Below, one piece after another: positions 16,699 to 27,500 of a stretch of 64,000 nucleotides of DNA. Source of the DNA: Robertkochia marina. Its GTDB lineage: Bacteria; Bacteroidota; Bacteroidia; Flavobacteriales; Flavobacteriaceae. The first letter of the stretch is position 1. Each line of letters starts with the position of its first letter. The translations under genes were made by a program, and so were the position numbers. The DNA lies in contig NZ_SSMC01000003.1 in the NCBI RefSeq assembly GCF_004799345.1, positions 620,001 to 684,000 on the forward strand, read 5' to 3'. The notes beneath the pieces were generated by a model. That model saw only the letters and a list, made by a program, of their open reading frames with translations. It was not told where the DNA came from and searched no databases.

Positions 16699-17899
16699 AT
16701 GCTTTTTCTTTTTCTTTGGATGGATGCTGGGTCTTTTTACCCAACAGGGTTTGATATTCATTTAACAATGCTTCCCAGATATAAGGCCTGGAATATCTTT
16801 GGATGATAAGTTGTCTGTAATAGGAATTATATCCTTCCGAAGGCCTCAGGGTACTCAAGGCTTCCAGCATGGCATTTTTAAGTGCAACGGTATCCTTGGG
16901 AGGAATAATACGGCCGTTTTGACCATCAATTATAATTTCATTACAGCCGTTAATATTGCTCACTATACTGTAAATACCCATGGCCCCTGCCTGCATGACG
17001 GTGTTGGGAAATCCTTCCCGGTAGCTCGGAAATAAGAGGGCGTCAGCAATCGTGAAATATGGCCTGAATTCTCTGTGCCAGCCGGTGTCATAAATGGCGG
17101 GATGGTTTTTAATTGCAGCTACGGTTTCCGGTAGAAGAGGATCAAGATCCTCCTCAAAACATCCAATAAGCAGCAGGCTTGTCTCCCGATAGTTTTTGTG
17201 AATAGATACGAAGGCATTAACCAGCTCATTAACACCTTTATCTTTGACATACCTCCCGGAGAAGATAAAAACAAAGTTGTTTTGGGGAATACCTAATTTA
17301 TCCTTTAGGGCTTTTCGGGAAACTTCATTAAACAAGGAAGGGTCGAAGTATTCTACATCGATCCCGTTGGAACTTCCGTTACCTATAACCTTCAGTTTTT
17401 TCTCATGGGTAAAACCCTCCCGAAGGACGATCTCTTTCAGTCCGTTGGAATTTGGATAGATCTTGGTAGCGCATCGGTATGTAATTCGTTCCACCAGGTT
17501 GAGTAGTTTTCGTTTTGCACCCCTGGATTCCAGGAGCGGTAGGCCTGCAATGGTATGCAGCCGGTGGGGAACCCCTGCAAGTTTTGCGGCTAGCATAGCT
17601 AAAGTACCGGCTTTAGGGGTGTGACTGTGAACTATATCGGGTTGCTCTTGTTTAAATATTTTAAAGAGGTGATATAAAGCTTTTAAATCTTTATATGGAG
17701 TAATACTTCGGGTCATTTCAACAGGAATCACCCTTATATTTTCAGACCTGCCATATTCCTCTAAAGAGACGTATTGGTCTTCTTTGCTCGATATACCCAA
17801 GACCTCAAAGTGATTTTGCATGTAACCCAACTGACCTTTTAAGAGACTTCCCAGGGAAATTGGAATAGTGGTAACACGAATCAATTTAAAAACACTCAT
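16691..17899 (-). CDS. Glycosyltransferase family 4
   Basis: A 402-residue GT-B enzyme of the GT4 family. The N-terminal domain has VTTIPISLGSLLKGQLGYM and PDIVHSHTPKAGTLAMLAAK near residue 95. The donor-binding C-terminal domain has FSGRYVKDKGVNELVNAF near 215 and YREGFPNTVMQAGAMG near 315, where the usual second Glu of E-x7-E is Gln; as far as I recall this also occurs in related Bacteroidota enzymes, so I do not call it inactive. It overlaps the PglC-like gene by 8 bp and probably adds the second sugar. GC here is intermediate between the core and the AT-rich island that starts just upstream. Confidence 0.9.
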   Translation of the reverse strand: MSVFKLIRVTTIPISLGSLLKGQLGYMQNHFEVLGISSKEDQYVSLEEYGRSENIRVIPVEMTRSITPYKDLKALYHLFKIFKQEQPDIVHSHTPKAGTLAMLAAKLAGVPHRLHTIAGLPLLESRGAKRKLLNLVERITYRCATKIYPNSNGLKEIVLREGFTHEKKLKVIGNGSSNGIDVEYFDPSLFNEVSRKALKDKLGIPQNNFVFIFSGRYVKDKGVNELVNAFVSIHKNYRETSLLLIGCFEEDLDPLLPETVAAIKNHPAIYDTGWHREFRPYFTIADALLFPSYREGFPNTVMQAGAMGIYSIVSNINGCNEIIIDGQNGRIIPPKDTVALKNAMLEALSTLRPSEGYNSYYRQLIIQRYSRPYIWEALLNEYQTLLGKKTQHPSKEKEKAYV

Positions 17900-18454
17900 A
17901 TATTAAACTGTTGTATTCTTAGGAGAATTTGTATTGTTAGAGAGTTAAGATTTTGAACAAATGGTGATCAATAATTATTTGTCAGATTAAAATTGACTTA
18001 TTATAAAGTAATTCTGAATATATTTCGTTTATTTTTTATAATTAATCGTTAATGATCCAGTTGTAAAATGAGAGGAATATAATAAAGCATTCGCTGTTAA
18101 TGTTAAGAGAATAGATTAGCAGTTTAAATCACATAAGTGTTTTGAGGGTAAGTGCATTCTAAATACAATCAATTGAATATTATATCTTAAGTATTTTCAT
18201 TCATTTGAATTTATGTGTTGATTGTATAAAATAGACTTTAAATCACGTTTCGTAATCTTATAATGCCATGCTTGACTATAACAACTAAATAATTTCGATT
18301 ATTTAAGTATTACACTTTTCGCTTTACTTCTTATTTAGCTGTTAGCTAACGATGTATTTAGTATTTTGATGGGATATTTATCTTTATTTGTTTGTAAGAC
18401 AATATCTTAATTATTCCTAAAATATTTCTAATAATTAATTTGGATAGGAAAGAC
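17900..18454. other. 555-bp AT-rich divergent intergenic region
   Basis: It lies between the minus-strand GT4 and the plus-strand GT2, so it must contain promoters for both directions. It is very AT-rich with no coding potential that I can support. The only recognisable signal is the 30-bp element at 18380-18409. The abrupt composition change suggests this is near the left edge of the polysaccharide island. Confidence 0.55.
18380..18409 (+). promoter_or_regulatory. Upstream element shared with the 6851 site
   Basis: It matches 6851-6880 at 26 of 30 bases and lies 45 bp before the GT2 start codon. The preceding bases (GGGATATTTA here, GGGTATTTT there) are also alike. It is a candidate shared promoter or regulator site. 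Confidence 0.35.
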
Positions 18455-19507
18455 ATGAGATTAAGTATTCTTATTTCGATGTATAATTCAGAAAATTATA
18501 TTGAACATTGCTTGAAAAGTGTTTTGAATCAGGATATTCCCTTTACCGATTATGAGATATTGGTTGCTGATGATGGGTCAACTGATGGATCCTATGCAAT
18601 TGTGAAAAATTATGCCGATAGATACTCTAATATTAAATTAATTAAAGGGACTAATGAAGGGGTTTATACGAAACGTAACCTATTGATGAGAATGGCCTCC
18701 GGAAAGTATCTCTATCACCTTGACGCGGACGATTATATAGCTCCTAATTGTTTAAGCTTTTTGTTAAAAATAACAGAACAACATGACCTTGATATTTTGG
18801 GTTTTGGTTCTTTGATAACTTATGATCATGGTTATTTAGAACCAAATTTAATACTTGATTCGGAACGGCCTATAGAAACTATCACAGGTAAAGAAATGCT
18901 TCTGCGAGAGTCTGGAATTCGGTATGAAACTTGGTGGTATTTTATAAAAGCATCATTCTTTAATGATGCCGGGATTTGGTTTGAAGTGAATAATAGAGTT
19001 ACTTCAGATGCTAATTTTACTATAGAACTTTTTATTAAGGCATCCAAAGCCTATTTTTTGGAATTAACATTGCATTATTATTTTCAATCAGAAAATTCGC
19101 TTATGAGGAATCATTGCGATAAGAGTTTGAATAATAGATTGAAAGGTAATTTGAATACAGTAACATGCTTCAATGAATTAGCTAAAAAACTTGACCCTAG
19201 AAATTCTTTAGATAATAATGTGAAAGAAGTTTTGTCCCGAAAAATGACAATCCTAACATATCAAGCATTATTTGACTTAAGTCGATCAAACTTAAAATTA
19301 GAAAGGAAGTTCGAGATTCTTGATATACTAAAACATGAAAGTCTATATCCCATTTCTCAATTAAAAGGAAGTGAATTTAGTAAACTTTTTCATGTGATTT
19401 TATTAAGAATAATCAACGAACCTTTTGTTTTTAGCAATCTATTGCGAATTAGGTTCTTTCGAGGATTCCATTTGATATATAGAAAACTTCCTTTTGTAAG
19501 CTCATGA
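18455..19507 (+). CDS. Glycosyltransferase family 2 (tandem copy 1)
   Basis: A 350-residue GT-A fold enzyme. The start MRLSILISMYNSENYIEHCL, VADDGSTDGSYAIV near residue 38 and the metal-binding LYHLDADDYI near residue 90 (DxD) are typical of GT2. An ETWWYFIKASFF region near 155 is the likely acceptor part. I chose the ATG at 18455 over an upstream in-frame TTG. It is closely similar along its whole length to the next gene (19550), for example YHYYFQSENSLMR against HYYYQTENSLMR, so the pair arose by tandem duplication. Both are strongly AT-rich. Donor and acceptor cannot be assigned. Confidence 0.9.
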   Translation: MRLSILISMYNSENYIEHCLKSVLNQDIPFTDYEILVADDGSTDGSYAIVKNYADRYSNIKLIKGTNEGVYTKRNLLMRMASGKYLYHLDADDYIAPNCLSFLLKITEQHDLDILGFGSLITYDHGYLEPNLILDSERPIETITGKEMLLRESGIRYETWWYFIKASFFNDAGIWFEVNNRVTSDANFTIELFIKASKAYFLELTLHYYFQSENSLMRNHCDKSLNNRLKGNLNTVTCFNELAKKLDPRNSLDNNVKEVLSRKMTILTYQALFDLSRSNLKLERKFEILDILKHESLYPISQLKGSEFSKLFHVILLRIINEPFVFSNLLRIRFFRGFHLIYRKLPFVSS

Positions 19508-19549
19508 ATATTTAATTCTTCATTTAAATTAAATTTTAAATATATAATT

Positions 19550-20578
19550 ATGAGGTTAAGTATCTTAATTTCTATGTATAATGCGCAAGATCATATTGCA
19601 ATATGCTTGGATAGTGTATTAAATCAAAATATACCGTTAGAGGATTATGAAATACTAGTAGTCGATGATGGTTCCGAAGATCAATCGGTTAATTTAGTAA
19701 GAGATTATGCTGTAAGTTATTCAAATATTAAGCTTTACAGTAGTCAAAACAAAGGTGTTTATGCTCAACGAAATTTTTTAATGAGGGAAGCGCGGGGAAA
19801 TTATTTGTATCATTTAGATGCAGATGATTACATTGTTAAAGATTGCTTGGCTCAGTTACTAAATACTGCCGAAGGTGATAATCTTGAAATTATTTCCTTT
19901 GGAAGCCAAATTATTAAAGAAAGACGTAACCAAGATACTATTTTTCCTGAATTATTGGAAAAACTAGAGGTGTCAACTGGTAAAAAAATGTTGGCGCAAG
20001 AAAATAATATACGATATGAGGCCTGGTGGTTTCTTGTAAAAACTTCTTTTTTAAAGGAAGAAGGTATTTGGTTTGCTGCCGACAACTATTTAGCGGATGT
20101 TAATTTTACATATCAATTGTTTTGGAAAGCCAAGCGGGTTTCATTTTTGAACTTAAATGTTCATTATTATTATCAAACAGAAAATTCTCTTATGAGAGAT
20201 GATAATGATAATAGTGTTAACAATCGGTTGAATGGATATATACAAACCTTAATTTTTTTCCATGAATTGTGTAAAAGTCTTAATTCTGATGATCAACTGA
20301 ATTTGAATCTTAAAAAAACTCTAAAAAGAAGGATGACTGTCCTTACTTATCAGGTGTTATTGGATTTGAGCAAAACACGACTTAAATTAAAAAGTAAAGA
20401 GCAGATTTTGGGTAAATTGAAAGAAATGAAGTTATATCCCATAGATAGATTAATAAATTCTGATTTTAATAAATTCTCTCATTCACTTTTAATGAAAATA
20501 TTCAATAAACCATTGGTTTTTAGTTTTCTATTAAGAGTTCGCTTTTTTCGAATAGTTTACTTGGTTCACCGATTATGA
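19550..20578 (+). CDS. Glycosyltransferase family 2 (tandem copy 2)
   Basis: A 342-residue GT2 enzyme 42 bp after its paralogue and in the same direction. It has MRLSILISMYNAQDHIAICL at the start, VVDDGSEDQSVNLV near residue 38 and LYHLDADDYIVKDCL near 88, with the DxD metal site intact. Similarity to the first copy continues into the C-terminal helix-rich part (RRMTVLTYQVLLDLSKTRLK), so both appear functional. The gene lies before a stretch of decayed DNA (pseudogene and IS remnant), which suggests it is the last intact gene of an older module. Confidence 0.9.
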   Translation: MRLSILISMYNAQDHIAICLDSVLNQNIPLEDYEILVVDDGSEDQSVNLVRDYAVSYSNIKLYSSQNKGVYAQRNFLMREARGNYLYHLDADDYIVKDCLAQLLNTAEGDNLEIISFGSQIIKERRNQDTIFPELLEKLEVSTGKKMLAQENNIRYEAWWFLVKTSFLKEEGIWFAADNYLADVNFTYQLFWKAKRVSFLNLNVHYYYQTENSLMRDDNDNSVNNRLNGYIQTLIFFHELCKSLNSDDQLNLNLKKTLKRRMTVLTYQVLLDLSKTRLKLKSKEQILGKLKEMKLYPIDRLINSDFNKFSHSLLMKIFNKPLVFSFLLRVRFFRIVYLVHRL

Positions 20579-20789
20579 ATTTATGGATTGAAATAAGTAA
20601 AATTTAATAAAGATGTGTTTTGGATAGATTAATCCCTTAAAAATACTAATAATAGTGTGTTTAAGTTTAATAGATTAGTGATTACGGAATTAATTACTTT
20701 ATTAGTTTGCTTAGCAACTTACTTTAACTTAGTGCTGATATAATGCTCCCTATAGTGAAGTCTAACTGTTTTATTAATAATGAAATAAG
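20579..20789. other. AT-rich spacer without recognisable genes
   Basis: About 210 bp after the second GT2, before the pseudogene. I see no ORF, hairpin or repeat that I can support. Confidence 0.4.
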
Positions 20790-21257
20790 AAATCATTTCG
20801 GAAATTTTTAATTATCCTGCCGCAATGCTAAACATGCTATATGGGCTTACCTTTTAAAACATTTCCAGCTCAAAGCGGAACTATAATATGAGATTTTGGG
20901 GCAGCTTCCAGATTTTGATTGATGTAAGAACCTCGACATGAAGAGATGATTTCACCTAAACCATTTGATACAATGCTCCATATAATAGACGGAGCATCTT
21001 TACCTGATAAGAGTGTTGATCCAAGGCAATTGATAACAATATCAAAAGGTTGCTTCCATTCTTAGAGTTATTTACGCTGTGAAGTCTTATAAAGAAGGCG
21101 TAATTTATTATTTTCTTGGATTTATCAGTCAAACTGACCTTTAATATGATTTAAATTTCCTTTAAATGTGGGATTATTTAGTCTATTAGAATAATGTAAA
21201 CCTATAACCCTTTGTTTTCTGCCAATTTCATTTCGGTAATAACAAGTGAACCGTTCT
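20790..21257 (-). pseudogene. Decayed fragment of a second copy of the fusion gene's oxidoreductase domain
   Basis: Translating the minus strand gives ERFTCYYRNEIGRKQRVIG, then after an in-frame stop DIVINCLGSTLLSGKDAPS and SYINQNLEAAPKSHIIVPL, then a stop and AGNVLKGKPI. These align in order with residues about 562-722 of the 1087-residue protein at 12383-15646 (ERFACYYGNEIGRRQRVAG, DIVINCLGSSKLSDLEAPL, VNQNLETSKGLHVIGPLLAGNV). There are several stops and at least one frameshift, and only this part of the FAD domain remains. It is on the same strand as the intact gene and about 7 kb away. The DNA matches are divergent, so it is an old or separately acquired copy rather than a recent duplicate. 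Its downstream neighbour is a transposase remnant. Confidence 0.8.
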
Positions 21258-21459
21258 TAACCGATATATTTTTAATAGTTTAGACCAGGTAAGAGAAACA
21301 ACCCAGATATGGATGGATGATTACAATCATCAGCGACCACATGATGCCCTGGGTAACCTTCCTCCGATAGAATTTGCAAAGAAAAATCTCAACAAAGCTA
21401 ACCTTGTTGAGATTGATCATACAAGTGATAATATTGTAATAATAAACAGTTCTAATTAA
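21258..21459 (+). mobile_element. 3' remnant of an IS3-family transposase
   Basis: The plus frame reads SLDQVRETTQIWMDDYNHQR, then PHDALGNLPPIEFAKKN, and ends at TAA 21457-21459. This is the C-terminal end of the IS3-family OrfB integrase (the W-x-DYN-x-RPH-x-AL-x-x-x-PP block). The rest of the transposase is missing, and homology to the oxidoreductase pseudogene runs right up to its left edge, so it is a truncated element. The sequence GGGAAACCGACA directly after the stop may be part of the IS right end, but no matching left end was seen. Confidence 0.75.
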
Positions 21460-21573
21460 GGGAAACCGACACGCCCAGCACTCTATCTAAGGATACAGGG
21501 ACGGTTGTTAATCTTATAATTTTTTTCTCATTTGTAATAAATCGATTTCCAATCTTCAAGTAAATTTATAGCA

Positions 21574-24500
21574 TTAATCGATTACTATAAGTTTTGATTT
21601 TTTGAGAATATTTCCTTGATTATCAATAGTCATTAGAATGTAGCTTCCAGCCTGTAGTCCGTCAAGCGGCAGATAGTAAGGTTGCTGATCTTGGCTTTTA
21701 ATTGGGATGTTATTAATAACTAACCTGCCTAAATAATCATATAATTGAATTCTTTGGATTCCCGGATTATTGACACCCCCGTTAATGTAAATTCCATTTC
21801 TTGTAGGGTTTGGATAAACCACAAACTGGCTTAACACACTCTCATTTTCTGTTATTACAAGATCATTTGTGTCATTTTCTATAGGACCTTTACTTGAAAT
21901 ATTTGAGTTACTAATTACCTCAATAGCATTTATGATGGGATTTTCTACCTCGTGTCCGAAGCCTATATTCAACACACCGTCACTAACGATAACGGGGTAA
22001 GAAAGCATTCCTGCGACTTGATGACCAAATGTAGCAATTGGATCAAAATTATCTGCTACAATGTTGCCTTCAATGAATATGTCATAGATTCTATCACCAC
22101 TAAGGTTGGTTAAGTTATAACTATTCCCAACAAACAAATTTACCGTGTATTCTCCATTGTCCAGAGGGATTTGGAACTCCATTTCCTCTCCCTCAGTGGG
22201 ATCCCAGCGTTCATTTTGAAAAATACCATTGAAAATGTTCTCATCAATATAATTTGGGATGGAATTACTTCTATTCACAAAATCAAATGACGCAGTAGCA
22301 TTGATTCCGGTATTCACGGAATAAGAGGCTCCCTGGTATGCATTATTTGTTGGATTTGATTCCCAATCCGGACCATTGTCAGAGGAAGTAACTGTGGAAT
22401 TTCCTCCAACATTGATGCGTGCAACAGGATTAAAAGAGGGGTCTATGATTTTTTCTGAAACGGACCATAAAAATTGTTGCGAAACATCTTCGGACCCGGT
22501 TTTACTTACAGTAATAACTACTGAATGAACGCCGTCTGCATTGGGGCCTCCGCTTACAGCTGATAGCTCGATGGCTCCTATGATCTGTCCGTTTGTTGGT
22601 TCGATACTAATACCTTCAGGTTGTCCCGAGATAGAATAATTAAAATTTTCATTGGGGTCTCCTCCTGTAGCACCTACGGCTAAGGTCGGAGTGTCACCCA
22701 CGTAGCTAAACTGATCACTTATAGGTTGCATGGAAATAGGAGGGTAGGCTTCCGGGTTGATTCCTTGAATAATCTCAACGGCATTAATTATAGGATTTTC
22801 TATTTCATGTGCAAAAGCGATTTGCAGGACTCCGTCACTTACTGTAACCGGATAGGAAAGCATTCCGGCGACCTGATGCCCAAATGCGGCAATTGGATCA
22901 AAATTATCCTCCACAATATTATTTTCAATAAGGATGTCAAAGACTCGATCACCTATATTATCAGTTAAGCCATAACTATTTCCTACGAAAATATTTACCG
23001 TGTATTCTCCATTTGTTAAAGGGATTTGGAATTCCATTTCTTCTCCTTCAGCCGGATCCCATCGCTCATTCTGAAAAATACCATTAAAGGTGTTTTCATC
23101 GATGTAATCTGGGATGGAAATATTTTTATTTGCGAAATCAAATACAGCTGTAGCATTCAATCCTGTATTAACGGAATAGGAGGTTCCCTGGTATGCCTCA
23201 TCAATTGGGTTAGACTCCCAGTCCGGACCATTGTCCGTGGTTATAACATTGTTGTTTCCCCCTACATTGATGCGCACTACGGGATTTAAAGAGGATAGAT
23301 TGGTTTGGTCACCGACAGAAAGACTTGTTTTCGCTTTATATATATTATTATAGGTGATTACTAATTCGGCTAACGCTTGAGTAGAACTACCGATATGTTC
23401 TATGGTTACGGAGGGAGTAGATGAGTTTGTTAGAAGTGTATTAGGGATTTCATTGTTTAAAACCATGAACTCATCTGAGTCTAATCCTATTAACTCTATC
23501 CGATTAACCCATAGACCGGTATTACCTCCTACAAGATCGATATCAATAACTTGTGTGCTGCCTATAGTAAAAGTTAAATTATCAGGGGTTTGCAGTGTAC
23601 TCAAAAATAATGGTTCTCCAATTGGATCATCACTATTGTAATATTCCATATTAGTTTGACTTCCACCACCTTTCATAGGTGATCCTGATGTGACATAAAC
23701 ACTGTTTCCTGATACAATTGCCTGGGTTCCATGTCTGGCATGATTTAACTCAGTTCCTTGTGTCCAGAGGTTCAATTCAGGATCAAAAATTTCAGTGATT
23801 TTCAGCGCATTGTTATTGTCAGGAACTTCACCTCCTGCAACAATTATTTTCCCATTTAAATTGACTGTAATTGGCGCGGCTCTGGGTGTTGGAATATTTA
23901 ATTGTGGATCATTACTTAACCATTCACCGGTTTCGAAATTGAAAATATCCATTGCAGAAACTAAAGGTGCAAAGAGACCTCCCTCTCCTCCGGATTGACG
24001 ACCTGATACGGCATAAAGGTTGTTTCCATGAATGGTTGCCTGAAAATGATCTCTTGCGTGTGGTGCATTGGGGAGTATTGTCCATGTGCCTGTTGCCGGA
24101 TCAAATTCATCAAACCATGAAACAAATCCTCCGTCGTGACCTTTTGTATTTCCCCCTAGGATATAGAATTTATTATTGTAAAGCACCACACCTGCGCCAC
24201 CACGCCTTCTATTTTCTGGAATTACTGGCCCGTTTATCCAAGTATTATCCACCGGATTATAGATCCAGATGTTGGTTGTTGGTATTTCGTTAGGGAAATT
24301 GTTGTTTTCAAAAGCAGTAATGATCCAAATAAAGCCTTGATATTCTATAGCTTGAAAATGATTGAATTCGAAGGGCGCTGAATCTTGTAAATTTTCCCAT
24401 GTATTATTGGAATAATCATAGACATCAATGGTTTTCGAATTTTCTCTTCCGCCCATTAGATAAAATTTATCTCCGGCTTGAACAAAGGAGCATTCGTGCC

Positions 24501-27500
24501 GGGCAGTGTAGTTTTGATTTTCAAATTTCTCATTCCAGCCTATGCCTGGTTCCAGAATCGTCCATAAGAACTGTTGCGAGGAATCTTCAGATCCGGTTTT
24601 ACTCACCGTAAGGACCACTGAATGGACACCATCAGTACTTGGTCCTCCACTGGTAGCTGAGGGGGCGATGGCCCCTATTATCTGCCCTGTAGAAGGTTCA
24701 ATGCCAATACCTTCAGGTTGTCCCGATATAGAATAAATAAAGTTCTCATTGGGGTCTCCTCCTATTGCACTCACTGCTAAGGTCGGGATGTCCCCCACGT
24801 AACTGATTTGATCGTTTAAAGGTTCTAAAGTAATAGGGGGGTACTGCTCAGGATTGATACCTTGAATTACCTCAATAGCATTTATGATGGGATTTTCTAC
24901 CTCGTGTCCGAAGCCTATATTCAACACACCGTCACTAACGATAACGGGGTAAGAAAGCATTCCTGCGACTTGATGACCAAATGTAGCAATTGGATCAAAA
25001 TTATCTGCTACAATGTTGCCTTCAATGAATATGTCATAGATTCTATCACCACTAAGGTTGGTTAAGTTATAACTATTCCCAACAAACAAATTTACCGTGT
25101 ATTCTCCATTGTCCAGAGGGATTTGGAACTCCATTTCCTCTCCCTCAGTGGGATCCCAGCGTTCATTTTGAAAAATACCATTGAAAATGTTCTCATCAAT
25201 ATAATTTGGGATGGAATTACTTCTATTCACAAAATCAAATGACGCAGTAGCATTGATTCCGGTATTCACGGAATAAGAGGCTCCCTGGTATGCATTATTT
25301 GTTGGATTTGATTCCCAATCCGGACCATTGTCAGAGGAAGTAACTGTGGAATTTCCTCCAACATTGATGCGTGCAACAGGATTAAAAGAGGGGTCTATGA
25401 TTTTTTCTGAAACGGACCATAAAAATTGTTGCGAAACATCTTCGGACCCGGTTTTACTTACAGTAATAACTACTGAATGAACGCCGTCTGCATTGGGGCC
25501 TCCGCTTACAGCTGATAGCTCGATGGCTCCTATGATCTGTCCGTTTGTTGGTTCGATACTAATACCTTCAGGTTGTCCCGAGATAGAATAATTAAAATTT
25601 TCATTGGGGTCTCCTCCTGTAGCACCTACGGCTAAGGTCGGAGTGTCACCCACGTAGCTAAACTGATCACTTATAGGTTGCATGGAAATAGGAGGGTAGG
25701 CTTCCGGGTTGATTCCTTGAATAATCTCAACGGCATTAATTATAGGATTTTCTATTTCATGTGCAAAAGCGATTTGCAGGACTCCGTCACTTACTGTAAC
25801 CGGATAGGAAAGCATTCCGGCGACCTGATGCCCAAATGCGGCAATTGGATCAAAATTATCCTCCACAATATTATTTTCAATAAGGATGTCAAAGACTCGA
25901 TCACCTATATTATCAGTTAAGCCATAACTATTTCCTACGAAAATATTTACCGTGTATTCTCCATTTGTTAAAGGGATTTGGAATTCCATTTCTTCTCCTT
26001 CAGCCGGATCCCATCGCTCATTCTGAAAAATACCATTAAAGGTGTTTTCATCGATGTAATCTGGGATGGAAATATTTTTATTTGCGAAATCAAATACAGC
26101 TGTAGCATTCAATCCTGTATTAACGGAATAGGAGGTTCCCTGGTATGCCTCATCAATTGGGTTAGACTCCCAGTCCGGACCATTGTCTGTGGCAGCAATT
26201 GTATTACTGCCACCTACATTGACTCGGGTTATAATAAGACCACTGTCTTCTACGATATTTGCTTGAATTGGGATTAATAACGGTGAATTTGTCCCGGTGT
26301 GAAAAATCTCTATCTGTTCACTTTTAAGTCCTGTACTTGTTTTCGAAGGGTCAATAGTTATAGGAATATTGACAGATTTACCCGGATCCACAACAATAGG
26401 TAAAAATTGACTATCCGAACTGGATATAAAATTTCCTGAAAATGTGATATTATCAATTTGAATTGTTGGATCTCCCGGACTACCTATATTAGTTAAAGGC
26501 ACTTCCAAAGTTTCAGGGGTGGAGGATTGGGCAATTATTCCAAAATCTATGATGTCAAGGGTTGTGTCTAAATAATCAGATTGATTATAGATGATATCGA
26601 TAAAATCCCAGGTGGCGATAAAACTTTTGTTTGATGTTGATGATGTACTAATAATTCCTACTGCGAGTCCTATGCTGTCATCAGGGTTTAGAAATGAAGC
26701 AGGTAGCGAGATATTATTAATAAGTGGAAAAATAGTTTCTCCACCATCATAAGAATAATTTATTTCACTTAATAGAGTTGAAGGAGTGACGCTTAAATAG
26801 AGATCTATACCTGAAGGTTGAGTCATTTCTGGAGTATCAAAAATATATGATTCTGTAGTACCATTATTTTCTAGTATGACTTCAAAACCTATTGTAGAAT
26901 CCTGATCAGAGGTTCCATTCATTACAGTAACCTTTAAATAATTATCTTGATCTCCGGTTCCTATAAAAAGCCCGTACGATTGACCGTTCTCGGGAAGATT
27001 TCCGTTAAAAGGAGTTTCAATCTTAGTGTGAATGGTGAATGGATCAGAGTTTTTGTCGACTTGAATACCAAATTGAAATGCATTCTCCTGGGAGTTTAAA
27101 TTTTCAAAGGCATCACCAGGTGAAACGTTATCAATGGTTGCTTTTCCTCCTGCTCCTCCGAAGGATAAATTAGTCTCATCGAACAATGTAAGGTAATCTG
27201 TAACTCCATCATTGGGAATCATTAAACCGGTGAAACCCAACCCGAAAAATCCTGTACCGGGATCATTGTTCCAAAAAGGGTGTTTGATAGGTAGATGAGT
27301 AGTTAGCCCGTTATCAGGGTCTATGGGGAAGGGATCAGCGGTATCCGAAATGCCATCATTGTCATCATCCGGATCATTTAAATCAGATATAAAGTCGTTG
27401 TCGGCATCATCAGGTCTACTTCCTGCCGAACAATGATTTGTATTATTATCAAGCTCGTCCTGATTTGAAAAGTTATCAAAGTCATAATCGGCTAGGGGAT

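Noticed and set aside
16691-17899. Gln in place of the second Glu of E-x7-E as a sign of an inactive GT4
   Set aside because: The rest of the donor site is intact, and I recall the same change in related enzymes, so it is weak evidence for loss of activity.
17900-18454. A hidden small gene in the 555-bp gap
   Set aside because: All frames are broken by frequent stops and no start with plausible coding sequence was found.
22726-26277. Plus-strand ORFs of 60-100 codons inside the first giant gene, some occurring twice
   Set aside because: They are antisense shadows; they recur only because the underlying coding DNA is duplicated.
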